A DNA stretch of 64,000 nucleotides, taken from the NCBI GenBank assembly GCA_963752585.1, contig CAVVYV010000007.1, forward strand, positions 124,001 through 188,000, in the 5' to 3' direction. Below, one piece after another: positions 52,477 to 61,726 of this stretch; within the stretch, counting starts at the first letter, position 1, and each line of letters opens with the position of its first letter. Source of the stretch: CAVVYV01 sp963752585. GTDB taxonomy: Bacteria > Actinomycetota > Thermoleophilia > Solirubrobacterales > 70-9. Below the pieces are notes generated by a model. That model saw only the letters and a list, made by a program, of their open reading frames with translations, was not told the origin of the DNA and made no database searches. Both the position numbers and the translations under genes were made by a program.

Positions 52477-53428
52477 ATGGAATCGTCGGTTGCGCACCCT
52501 GCGAGTCGGCGCGGAGACCTCCGCCGTGGTCGGCAACACGCCGCTGGTCTCGCTGCCGCGCCTCGGGGCCGACGTCGCCGCCGAGGTCGTCGCCAAGGTC
52601 GAGTACTTCAACCCCGGCGGCTCGGTCAAGGACCGGATCGGGGTGGCGATGATCGACGCGCGCCGAGCGGGACGGCCTGATCGAGCGCGGCCGCTCGGTG
52701 ATCGTCGAGCCGACCAGCGGCAACACCGGGATCGCCCTCGCCCTCGTCTGCGCCGCGCGCGATTACCGGTTGATCCTCACCCTGCCGGAGGGGATGAGCC
52801 GCGAGCGCACCGCCCTGCTTCGCACCTACGGCGCCGAGGTCCACGAGACGCCCTCGCTCGGCGGGATGCACGAGGCGGTCCAGCTGGCCGAGGACCTGGT
52901 CCGCGAGCACGACGCCTTCATGCCGCAGCAGTTCTCGAACCCGGCGAACCCCGAGATCCACCGGCGGACGACCGCGGAGGAGATCTGGCGCGACCTCGAC
53001 GGCCAGGTCGACGCCTTCGTCTCCGGGGTCGGCACCGGGGGCACGATCACCGGGGTCGGCCAGGTGCTGAAGGAGCGGCGCCCCGAGGTCCAGGTGTTCG
53101 CGGTCGAGCCGAGCGCCTCGCCGGTGCTCTCCGGGGGCGCCGCCGGGCCCACACAAGATCCAGGGGATCGGCGCCGGCTTCGTCCCCGAGATCCTCGACC
53201 GCTCGGTGATCGACGAGGTGATCGGGGTCGACGACGAGGACGCCCTCGAGCACCGCCCGCGAGGCCGCCCGGCGCGAGGGGCTCCTGGTCGGGATCTCCG
53301 CGGGTGCGGCGATCCACGCGGCGCTCGAGGTCGCCGGCCGGGAGGGGATGGCGGGAAAGCGCGTGGTCGTGGTCGTCCCCGACAGCGGTGAGCGCTACAT
53401 GTCGCTTCCCTTCTTCGCGCCGGAGTAG
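52477..53428 (+). CDS. cysK: Cysteine synthase, at least four frame breaks
   Basis: PLP enzyme converting O-acetylserine and sulfide to cysteine. The pieces in order are: ATG 52477 (MESSVAHPA); NTPLVSLPRLGADVAAEVVAKVEYFNPGGSVKDRI with the PLP Lys; from about 52661 IVEPTSGNTGIALALV; VSGVGTGGTITGVGQVLKERRP; from about 53151 IGAGFVPEILDRSVIDEVIGV; and from about 53251 LLVGISAGAAIHAALEVAGREGMAGKRVVVVVPDSGERY. Joined it is about 316 residues, normal for CysK. Sites at about 52500, 52661, 53151 and 53251 break the frame. Confidence 0.88.
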
Positions 53429-53438
53429 GTTGTCGTCG

Positions 53439-54183
53439 ATGCTCGGCCTCGGAACGCTCAGGCGAGTGATCGGGGAGGTGACCTCGGACGTCACCTCCGC
53501 CCGCGACCGCGACCCCGCCGCGCAGCGAGGTCGGCGCGCTCGAGATCCTCTCCGGCTGGGCCGGGGTGCAGGCGCTGCTCGCCCACCGGGTCGCCCACGC
53601 GCTCTGGGAGAGCGAGCGTTCCGCTTCGCCCCGCGGATGATCGCCTACGCGAGCCGCGCGGTGACCGGGGTCGAGATCCATCCCGCCGCCAGGATCGGCT
53701 CGGACTTCTTCATCGACCACGGCTCGGGCGTGGTGATCGGCGAGACCGCCGAGATCGGCGACCGGGTGACGCTCTACCAGGGGGTGACCCTCGGCGGCAC
53801 CGGCTTCGCCCGCGGCAAGCGCCACCCGACCCTCGAGGACAACGTCACGGTCGGCTCCGGCGCCAAGCTGCTGGGGCCGGTGACGGTGGGGCGCGAACGC
53901 CAAGGTCGGCGCGAACACCGTCGTGATCGAGGACGTCCCGCCCGAGACACGGTGGTCGGCAATCCCGGTCACCCGGTGCGGGTCGAGGGCCGCGCCGGTG
54001 GAGGGCCCCGACACCGACTGGATCCACCTCCCGGACCCGATCGCAGGAGGCGATCAAGGAGCTCTCCGACCGGATCGCCGAGCTCGAGAAGCGGCTCGGA
54101 CGAGGCGAGCGGCGACGCTGCTCGCCCCGCGGAGGTGACCGAGCTGCGGCCGAAGAAGGGCCCGACGCTCCGCCGGCGGCTAG
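53439..54183 (+). CDS. cysE: Serine O-acetyltransferase, heavily frame-broken
   Basis: Makes O-acetylserine for CysK. The protein is of the short (EpsC-like) bacterial type. Recognisable pieces are LGTLRRVIGEVTSDVTSARDRDPAA; ALEILSGWAGVQALLAHRVAHALWE; then the left-handed beta-helix part MIAYASRAVTGVEIHPAARIGSDFFIDHGSGVVIGETAEIGDRVTLYQGVTLGGTGFARGKRHPTLEDNVTVGSGAKLLGPVTVG with the active-site His residues, and finally VVGNPGHPVRVEG. About seven single-base shifts are needed (near 53523, 53618, 53892, 53949, 53995, 54046 and 54099). The end at 54183 is a best estimate. Confidence 0.82.
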
Positions 54184-54217
54184 CTGATCGGGCACAGCGC
54201 TTCCGGACTCGCAGCTC

Positions 54218-54796
54218 GTGCGCTGCGCGCTGCTCGCGGCCCTCGCGAATCTGCTGGCCTGCGGTGGCGACGAGCGGCAGCGAGGACGAGGACAGATCAC
54301 GGAGGCGATCGAGACCTCCGTCACCAGCACCGACCCGGCGGACTGCACCGAGCTCCAGACGCAGCGCTTCGTCGAGCAGACCAACTTCGAGACCGGCGAG
54401 ACGGCGCTGCAGGAGTGCGAGAACGACGCGGCCGACACCCCGAGGACCCCGACTCGGTCGAGGTCAGCAACGTCGAGGTCGACGGGACCAGCGCCACGGC
54501 CGACGTCGCCTTCACCGGCGGCACCTTCGACGGCTCGACGCTCGAGCGTCGCCCTGGTCAAGGAGGGGGACCAGTGGAAGCTCGACGAGATCACCGACAT
54601 CCCCGAGTTCGACTCCGCGGCGTTCAGGCAGACGCTTCTCGGCCGAGATCCGCGGCGGGCGACATCCCGCCCGATGTCGGCGGACTGCATCGTCCAGGCC
54701 TTCGCACAGACCGACGACGAGACGTTGAAGAGCACCTTCCTCAGCGGCGACGGCGAGCAGTTGAACGCTCTGTTCGCCGAGTGCATACCGAGCTGA
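54218..54796 (+). CDS. Putative lipoprotein, frame-broken
   Basis: Not recognised. Begins with a lipoprotein signal (LLAALANLLACGGDE; Cys as the lipid site), then an acidic stretch. The mature part reads, over two frames, ITEAIETSVTSTDPADCTELQTQRFVEQTNFETGETALQECENDAAD, DPDSVEVSNVEVDGTSATADVAFTGGTFDGSTL, and VALVKEGDQWKLDEITDIPEFDSAAFRQTL to the end. The pattern (helix, then a strand-rich region with GDQWKLD) resembles NTF2-like/DUF4878-type lipoproteins. Frame breaks occur near 54270, 54295, 54440, 54545 and 54640. Confidence 0.6.
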   Translation: MRCALLAALANLLACGGDERQRGRGQITEAIETSVTSTDPADCTELQTQRFVEQTNFETGETALQECENDAADTPRTPTRSRSATSRSTGPAPRPTSPSPAAPSTARRSSVALVKEGDQWKLDEITDIPEFDSAAFRQTLLGRDPRRATSRPMSADCIVQAFAQTDDETLKSTFLSGDGEQLNALFAECIPS

Positions 54797-54825
54797 GCCC
54801 GAGCTGACCGCGCCGAGGCGGGGGA

Positions 54826-54831
54826 TATCCT
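54826..54831 (+). promoter_or_regulatory. -10 box of a leaderless promoter (pcrA)
   Basis: TATCCT ends 6 bases before GTG 54838. CTGACC at 54804-54809 is a fair -35 with a 16-base spacer. Confidence 0.5.
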
Positions 54832-54837
54832 CGCCTC

Positions 54838-57101
54838 GTGGCCAGAACCACCGAAGACGAGACCTCCGCAGCGGCCGAGCCGGTCGAGAACGGCGTCCCC
54901 GCGGGCGCTCCGATCGAGGCCGGCGCCGACCAGGTCGAGCGCCTGCTCGCCGAGCTGAACCCGCCCCAGCGCGAGGCGGTCACCCACGGCGAGGGGCCGC
55001 TGCTGGTCCTCGCCGGAGCGGGGTCGGGGAAGACCCGGGTGCTCACCCACCGGATCGCCTGGCTGCTCGCCACCGGCCAGGCGCGGCCGAACGAGATCCT
55101 CGCGATCACCTTCACCAACAAGGCCGCCGAGGAGATGCGCGAGCGGGTCGCCGCGCTGGTCGGCGGGATCGAGCGGCGGATGTGGGTGATGACCTTCCAC
55201 GCCGCCTGCGCCCGGCTGCTGCGGATCGAGGCCGAGCGCCTCGGCTACACCAGCCGGTTCACGATCTACGACGAGGCCGACTCGCTGCGGATGCTGAAGC
55301 GCTGCCTCGAGGAGCTCGAGGTGGACACCAAGCGCTACCCGCCGCGGGCGGTCCGCGCCCGGATCTCGGACGCGAAGAACCAGCTGATCGACGCCGAGAC
55401 ATACCAGGAGGCCGGCGGCGGGCCGTTCGAGGAGATGGTCGGCCAGGCCTACCGGCTGTACGAGCGCCGGATGCTCGAGTCGAACGCGATGGACTTCGAC
55501 GATCTGCTGATGCGGACCGTGAACGTGCTCGAGCTCTTCGAGGACGTCCGCCGCCGCTACCGCGAGCGCTTCCGCTGGGTCCTGGTCGACGAGTACCAGG
55601 ACACCAACCACGCCCAGTACCGGCTGCTTCAGCTGCTCTGCGGGGAGGACGGGAACCTGACGGTGGTCGGTGACGACAGCCAGGCGATTTACGGCTTCCG
55701 CGGGGCCGACGTCCGCAACATCCTCGAGTTCGAGCACGACTTCCCGGAGGCGGCGGTGGTGAAGCTCGAGCAGAACTACCGCTCGACCCAGACGATCCTC
55801 TCCGCGGCGAACGCGGTGATCTCCCACAACCGCAGCGTTCGCGAGAAGCACCTCTGGACCGACCTCGGCGAGGGCGAGAAGATCACCGTCTCCGAGCTCG
55901 AGGACGAGCACGCCGAGGCGCGCTACGTCGCCGGCGAGATCGAGGGCCTGGTGGGCAGGAGGGCGTGCTCGACCGCGAGCAGATCGCGGTCTTCTACCGG
56001 ACCAACGCTCACAGCCGGGTGCTCGAGGACATCCTCGTCCGCTACGAGCTTCCCTACCAGGTGATCGGCGGGACGAAGTTCTACGAGCGGGCCGAGATCA
56101 AGGACGCGATCGCCTACCTCAACCTCCTGGTCAACCCCGCCGACGAGGTGAGCTTCTCGCGGGTGATCAACTCGCCCCGGCGCGGGATCGGCGACACCAG
56201 CCAGGGGCGGCTGCGCGCCCACGCCAACACCACCGGCCGGACGATCTGGGAGGTCGCCCGCGAGCCCGAGAGCGTCCCCGGGCTCGGCGCGGCCGCGATC
56301 ACGTCGGTCGGTCACTTCGCCGAGCTGATCGAGGGGCTGCGGTCGGAGCTCGCCGCGGGCCCGGTCGCCGAGCTGCTCCGCGCGCTGCTCGAGCGCTCGG
56401 GCTACCTCGACACGCTCCGCGCCGAGCGGACGATCGAGGCCGAGGGCCGGATCGAGAACCTCGAGGAGCTGGTCGGGGTGGCGGGGGAGTTCGACGCCAA
56501 CCGCGAGGTCGAGGGCGAGTCCGAGCTGGCGCCGCTGGAGGAGTTCCTCCAGGCGATCTCGCTCTACACCGACCAGGACGACCTCGACCGCGACGAGAGC
56601 AAGGTCACCCTGATGACCCTCCACAACGCCAAGGGCCTCGAGTACGACGCGGTCTTCATCATCGGCTGCGAGGAGGGGGTGTTCCCCCATTCGCGCTCGC
56701 TCGAGGAGGGAAACGAGGAGGAGGAGCGCCGCCTCTGCTACGTCGGGATCACCCGGGCGAAGCAGCGGCTCTGGCTGACCCACGCCCGCAGCCGCCGCCT
56801 CTTCGGCGGCCGCGACACGGCGTTCCCGTCGCGCTTCCTCTCTGAGATTCCCGAGGAGCTGGTCGAGCGCGAGGGGACCGAGGAGCAGGCGCTGACCGGC
56901 TGGTCGCTCGGCGGCCAGGGCGCCGCACCCCAGGGACCGATGTCCAGCTTCGCCACCGGCGACGACGTCGTCCACGCCAGCTTCGGCGAGGGGGTGGTCA
57001 CCGCGGTCGAGCCCGGCGGGGTGATCGTCGTCCGCTTCGCCGGCGAGGGCGTCGAGCGCAAGCTGATGGCCGACTACGCGCCGCTGCGAAAGGCAAGCTG
57101 A
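54838..57101 (+). CDS. pcrA: ATP-dependent DNA helicase PcrA/UvrD, one frame break
   Basis: Superfamily 1A 3'-5' helicase for repair and replication restart, about 754 residues joined. Motifs: LNPPQREAVTHG (Q motif), AGAGSGKTRVLTHRI (Walker A), VDEYQDTNHAQY (Walker B), VVGDDSQAIYGFRGAD (III), and in the second frame after about 55956 VTLMTLHNAKGLEYDAVFI (V) and RLCYVGITRAKQRLWLTHA (VI). The C-terminal Tudor-like domain ends GEGVVTAVEPGGVIVVRFAG. One base is missing near 55956. Confidence 0.93.
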
Positions 57102-57114
57102 TCAGCTGCCGCGG

Positions 57115-57968
57115 GTGATCGACGGCAAGGCGGTCGCGCAGGGCGTCCGGGAGCGGGTCCGCGACGAGGTCGCCGAGCTCGCCGGCGAGCTCGGCCGCCC
57201 GCCGGGCCTCGCCACCGTGCTCGTCGGCGACGACCCCGGCTCGGCGATCTACGTGCGTCGCAAGCACGAGGCCTCCGATGAGGTCGGGATCCGGTCGTTC
57301 GACCACCAGCCGGACGCCTCGATCTCCCAGGAGGACCTGCTCGAGCTGGTCGCCGAGCTCAACGAGAACGCCGAGGTGGACGGGATCCTCGTCCAGCTGC
57401 CCCTGCCCGAGCATCTGGATGCCGCTCCCGTGATCGCGGAGCTCGACCCAGGCAAGGACGTCGACGGCCTCACTCCGACGAGCGCTGGCCTGCTCGCCCG
57501 CGGCGAGCCCGGGCTGGTGCCGGCCACGCCACAGGGCGTCATGGAACTGATCAAGTCGGCCGGGGTGGACCCGGAAGGCAAGGAGGCGGTGATCGTCGGG
57601 CCGGTCGAACCTCGTCGGCCGGCCACTGTTCTCGCTGCTGCTCGGCGCCGACGCCACCGTCACCGTCTGCCACAGCCGCACCGCCGGACCTCGGCGAGGT
57701 CTGCCGGCGCGCCGAGATCCTGGTCGCCGCCGCCGGTCGGCCGGGGCTGATCACCGCCGAGATGGTCCGGCCGGGCGCCACCGTGATCGACGTCGGCACC
57801 AACCGGACCGATGACGGATTGGTGGGCGACGTCGACTTCGACCCGGTCCGCGAGGTCGCCGGCGCGATCACCCCGGTGCCCGGAGGGGTCGGCCCGATGA
57901 CGATCGCGATGCTGCTTGCGAACACGGTCCAGGCGGCCCGAGCCGCTCGTCCGGCCGCAAGTAAATAG
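57115..57968 (+). CDS. folD: Bifunctional methylenetetrahydrofolate dehydrogenase/cyclohydrolase, two frame breaks
   Basis: Interconverts methylene-, methenyl- and formyl-THF in one-carbon metabolism. The first frame (GTG start) gives RPPGLATVLVGDDPGSAIYVRRKHEA with the active-site Lys, VDGILVQLPLPEHL and DPGKDVDGLTP. After about 57599 the NADP-binding region (SNLVGRPLFSLLLGADATVTVCHSRT) is in another frame. After about 57687 the end (ILVAAAGRPGLITAEMVRPGATVIDVGTN; TPVPGGVGPMTIAMLL) is in a third. Joined it is about 284 residues, the normal length. Confidence 0.92.
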
Positions 57969-58003
57969 GGTGTCGGCCAACAGTCACCGCGGAAGGAGAG
58001 TGG

Positions 58004-58495
58004 ATGGAAACGGCCAACGTCGGGAGGGGAACGCTGATCGCGGGTGTGTCCGGCGCCCTTCTCTTCATCTTCATGTTCTTTTCCTGGTTCGGGGTCGACG
58101 TCTCGAGTGCCGTCCCCGCCGGCATCCCCGAGGACATCGCCAACCAGGCGATCGAGCAGAGTGGCCTCGATTCGACCGCCAACGCCTGGCAGTCGTTCGA
58201 CTTCATCGATCTGATCCTGCTTCTGGCGGTGATCGCGTCGGTCGGCTTCGCGGTGATCGACCTGAGCGGCGCCTCGGTGAGCCTGCCTGTCGCGGGCAGC
58301 GCCGTGACCGCCGGGATCGGAGCGATCGCCTTCCTGCTGGTGCTCTATCGCCTGATCGACCCGCCTGGCGGCGACGGAATCGGGCGCGAGATCGGCGTCT
58401 GGCTCGGCCTGCTCGCCACCGCCGGGATCACCTACGGCGGCTACGAGGGGATGCAGGAGGAGGGAGCGTCCTTCGGGGACGCCGCCCCCCGCTGA
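58004..58495 (+). CDS. Four-span membrane protein, tandem paralogue 1
   Basis: A 163-residue protein with hydrophobic spans at about 8-28, 68-86, 95-115 and 130-148, and an outer loop between spans 1 and 2 holding AVPAGIPEDIANQAIEQSG. No family recognised. The next gene encodes a related protein of the same layout, so the pair looks like a local duplication. A GGAAGGAGA ribosome site precedes the ATG. Confidence 0.72.
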   Translation: METANVGRGTLIAGVSGALLFIFMFFSWFGVDVSSAVPAGIPEDIANQAIEQSGLDSTANAWQSFDFIDLILLLAVIASVGFAVIDLSGASVSLPVAGSAVTAGIGAIAFLLVLYRLIDPPGGDGIGREIGVWLGLLATAGITYGGYEGMQEEGASFGDAAPR

Positions 58496-58532
58496 GCGTT
58501 TCTTTTCTTAACAGGTAGCGATCGAAGGCGTG

Positions 58533-58538
58533 TAGGTT
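58533..58538 (+). promoter_or_regulatory. -10 box of a leaderless promoter (paralogue 2)
   Basis: TAGGTT ends 6 bases before ATG 58545, with TTAACA at 58508-58513 as a possible -35. Confidence 0.45.
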
Positions 58539-58544
58539 TCCCGC

Positions 58545-59013
58545 ATGTCTCAAGGGCAAATGATCGCCGCGCTTTCCGCGGTGGTCCTGGTGGTCTCACT
58601 GTTCCTTGGCCTGGGGTGGCTCGTCTGTCGAGATCCCGGACGTAGCGATCCCCTCGGGCATCCCCGGCGCCGAACAGGCCCAGCAGGCGGCCGAAGAGGC
58701 GCAGGGCTCGGCGGAGCTGAGCGGCTGGGAGAGCCAGAACACCCTCGACCTCTACCTGGCGATCGTCGCCGGACTGGTCCTGATCGGAGCGGTGATGGCG
58801 ATGAGCGGCAACCCCGGCGGGCTGCCGTTCGCTCCGGCGGCCGCGACCTTCCTCCTCGGCGTGATCGGGACGATTCTGGTCGCCTACGTCCTGATCGACA
58901 TCCCCGAGGGGGCGGAGCGGAAGATCGGGATCTACGTCGCGACCGCCTCGATCATCGGGGTCACGATCGGCTCCTACCTCCAGCTCCGAGAAGAGGTCGC
59001 CGCCTCCTACTGA
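58545..59013 (+). CDS. Four-span membrane protein, tandem paralogue 2, one frame break
   Basis: A protein of about 155 residues of the same plan as the preceding gene. ATG 58545 gives span 1 (MIAALSAVVLVVSLFL); after a frame shift near 58605 the loop reads SSVEIPDVAIPSGIPGAEQAQQAAEEAQ, parallel to AVPAGIPEDIANQA in its neighbour. Spans 2-4 follow (LYLAIVAGLVLIGAVMAM; AAATFLLGVIGTILVAYVLI; IGIYVATASIIGVTIGSYL). Function unknown. Its end overlaps the convergent GMC oxidoreductase by 7 bases. Confidence 0.7.
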
Positions 59014-60832
59014 CCGCCGAGGCGATCCGCGACTCCGCGGGCCACCCGCAGCGAGCAGGCGATGATCGTCATCATCGGGTTCACCCCGACCGAGGTCGGG
59101 AGCAGGCAGGCGTCCGCGACGTAGAGGCCATCCGTGCCACGGACAGCGCCGTCGGGGTCGGTGACGCTGGTCTCGGGATCCGCGCCCATCCGGGCGGTGC
59201 TCATCGGGTGGAAGGCCTCCAGCCGTAGGTCCGCGGGCCGGAGCGTGGTCGCCTCGAAGTCCTCCAGGCGCCCGCGGGGGATCACCGACACCGGGCCGAC
59301 GTTGGGGTAGACCTCGGTGGCGCCGGCGGCGAAGTGGATCTCGGCCGCGCGGGCGATCCCGAACTGGATCCGGCGGGCCTCCTCGTCGGACAGCCGGTAG
59401 GAGAGCCGCAGCGAGCCGTCAGCCGTGAGGCCGACCCGCCCCTCGGAGTGGTCGTGGAGGTGGACCCCGATCGAGGCGACGTGGTCGAAGTTGTGGACGC
59501 GATCGGCGAACTCGGCGCCGACGCCGGGCAGCCACTGGGCGCCGAAGGAGAGCGGGGTGAAGGTCGCCTCGAGCAGGATCCGCTGGGGCGCCCACTCGTC
59601 GACGTAGTAGCTCTGCATGATCCCTTCCCAGCCACGCACCTCCTCGGGGTAGCGGGCGCCGATCCAGGCGGCGGGGTGGATGTGGAGGTGGCGCCCGAGG
59701 GCGGGGTGGCCGATCCCCGAGCGCAGCAGCAGCTCCGGGGTGCCGAAGGCGCCGCCGGCGCTGATCACGGTCTTCGCCCGCACCCGCCAGTCGCGGCCAC
59801 CCGGGCGACCGTTTGCGCGAGTGCGTCCTCGGCGGCCGTGGTCGGCAGCCCGGCCGTGCAGGCGAGCCCGGTGACCCGGGAGCCCTCGGTGAGGACCCGC
59901 TGGACCTTGACCCCGGCGCGGACCCGGGCGCCCGCCGCCACCGCCCGCGGCAGGTAGGAGACGTGGGCGGCGCGCTTCGCGTCGATCCGGCAGCCGAGCG
60001 GACATGAGCTGCACTGGACGCAGGCGCCGGCGTTGCGGGCGATCGGCCCGCCGCTGGCGCCGAGGGCGGCGGCTCCCTCCATGCAGAGCTGGCCGTTTCG
60101 CCCCATCCGCTCGGGGTCGATCGGGGTGACCGCCAGGACCTCCTCCGCCTCCTCGTAGAGAGGGTCGAGCTCGGTCGCCCAGGGGACTCCGAGCTCCCGC
60201 CATTCCCCGAGGACCTCGGCGGGAGCGCGGAAGCAGGTGCCGGAGTTGATCACCGTGGTCCCGCCGACCGTGCGCCCGACAGGGACCGGGATCGCCGGCT
60301 TCCCCGAGGCGATCGTCATCCCGCCGTCGCGGTAGAGCAGCGGGAGGCCGTCGAGGGGGTCGCTCGGATAGCTCAGGTGGTCGACGTGGGGCCCCGACTC
60401 GAGCACGAGGACGTCGAGCCCCGCCTCCGCGAGCACCGCCGCCGCCGCGGCTCCCCCGGCGCCGGAGCCGACGATCGCGACGTCGCAATCCTCGCCATCG
60501 CCGCGCGGCCGCAGCTCGCCCAGCGGCTGGACCTCGGGCGGCGGGGTCCCCTCGCGCACCGCGCACCGGGACTCGTAGCCGACCGCCGCCAGGACCCGCT
60601 CGTCGCGGGCCCAGCCGATCATCGCCAGCAGCTTCGCCAGCAGCAGCAGGTCGCGGTAGGGAGCGAAGCGCGAGCGCTCCATCTTCGCCAGGTACTCCGT
60701 CCGGGCCTCGACCCCGAGGCGGCTGAAGCGCCAGGGGAAGGGAAGCCACTCGAAGAGCCGCAGCGCCAGGCGGACGACCTTGGCGGTGCGGGCGGGGAGC
60801 CGCGAGAGGAAGCGGGCGACCGGCTCCGCCAC
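59007..60832 (-). CDS. GMC-family FAD oxidoreductase, one frame break
   Basis: A flavoenzyme oxidising alcohols. The FAD motif is VAIVGSGAGGAAAAAVLAEAGLDVLVLESG, then GRTVGGTTVINSGTCFR. A Cys-rich segment NAGACVQCSSCPLGCRIDAKR matches the long-chain alcohol oxidase/cholesterol-oxidase-like branch. After about 59818 (one base lost) it continues with ISAGGAFGTPELLLRSGIG and the C-terminal HPMSTARMG and VGVNPMMTIIACSLRVARGVAD. The same frame reads LGAAELRTLRAIAEAIAPADNGLPAAEAQ upstream of the GTG at 60832, so the true start is probably near 60930 and masked. It abuts the upstream membrane protein. Confidence 0.87.
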
Positions 60833-60940
60833 CGGGACCTGCGCCTCGGCGGCCGGCAGCCCGTTGTCGGCGGGGGCGATCGCCTCGGCGATCGCGCGCA
60901 GCGTCCGGAGCTCGGCGGCACCGAGCCCCGGCGCGCCCCT

Positions 60941-61393
60941 TCAGCCGGGGGCGGCCGGAGCCCCGATCCGCCCGGCGAGGGCGTAGAGCAGCAGCGAGGC
61001 GCCGACCAGGGAGCCGTCGACGATCCCGTTCAGCAGGTAGACGAAGACGTCGTCCTCGATGAAGAAGATCAGCGAGGTCGCCGATGACGCGGCCTTGCCG
61101 GCCGCAAGCGCCAGCAGCATCGGCCGGTGGCGGACCGGGTCGGTGGAGGCGATCCAGGCGAGCGCGGTGATCACCACCATGTAGGCGAAGCCGAGCGAGA
61201 GCCAGAGGCGCTCGTCGGTCTCCGGCGCCGGGGTGAAGTCGCCGAAGTTGTCGCCGAACTCGGTCAGCCGCGCCAGGGTCCCGTCCGGCCAGGCGATGAA
61301 GAAGAAGCCGGTGATCGCGAACCCGATCGCCAGCAGCCGCAGGTTGAGGACGACGAAGCGCTCGGCTCTCTCCCCGGTCATCTGGCGCGGCAT
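60941..61393 (-). CDS. Four-span membrane protein upstream of the GMC oxidoreductase
   Basis: About 150 residues, family not recognised. Hydrophobic segments: VVLNLRLLAIGFAITGFFFIAW, LWLSLGFAYMVVITALAWIA, PMLLALAAGKAASSATSLIFFI and VYLLNGIVDGSLVGASLLLYALAG. A short acidic outer loop (DNFGDFTPAPETDERL) lies between spans 1 and 2. The start could be ATG 61393 or 61381. It ends directly where the GMC gene is expected to begin, so the two are probably one transcript. Confidence 0.72.
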   Translation of the reverse strand: MPRQMTGERAERFVVLNLRLLAIGFAITGFFFIAWPDGTLARLTEFGDNFGDFTPAPETDERLWLSLGFAYMVVITALAWIASTDPVRHRPMLLALAAGKAASSATSLIFFIEDDVFVYLLNGIVDGSLVGASLLLYALAGRIGAPAAPG

Positions 61394-61427
61394 CCTAACT
61401 GGCCAGCTGGCCAAGGTGCCGCGCACC

Positions 61428-61433
61428 TAGAAT
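61428..61433 (+). promoter_or_regulatory. -10 box of a leaderless promoter (gatC)
   Basis: TAGAAT lies 8 bases before ATG 61442. Confidence 0.45.
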
Positions 61434-61441
61434 CGGGCGCG

Positions 61442-61726
61442 ATGATCGATCGAGAGCAGGTGCTGCACGTCGCGCGGCTGGCGCGGCTGAAGCTCAGCGA
61501 CGAGGAGGTCGAGCGGATGTCGGGCGAGCTCTCCGGGATCCTCGACCACGTCGAGCGGATCTCGGAGCTCGATCTCGATGGGGTGGAGCCGACCTCGCAC
61601 GTGATCGAGCTCGAGAACGTGCTCCGCCCCGACGAGCCACGCCCGAGCTGGCCTCGCGAGGACATGCTCGAGCGCGCCCCCGATCCCGCCGACGGCGCCT
61701 TCCGCGTTCCCTCGCCGCAGGCCTGA
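61442..61726 (+). CDS. gatC: Glu-tRNA(Gln)/Asp-tRNA(Asn) amidotransferase subunit C
   Basis: A 94-residue stabilising subunit of GatCAB. The family pattern DREQVLHVARLARLKLSDEEVERMSGELSGILDHVERISELDLDGVEPTSHVIEL is clear, and PREDMLERAPDPADGAFRVP is the typical C-terminus. Its stop overlaps the gatA start (TGATG). Confidence 0.95.
   Translation: MIDREQVLHVARLARLKLSDEEVERMSGELSGILDHVERISELDLDGVEPTSHVIELENVLRPDEPRPSWPREDMLERAPDPADGAFRVPSPQA

Noticed and set aside
52477..54796. cysK, cysE and the lipoprotein as true pseudogenes
   Set aside because: Protein conservation is undiminished on both sides of each break and there are no in-frame substitutions suggesting decay. Essential genes nearby show the same kind of breaks.
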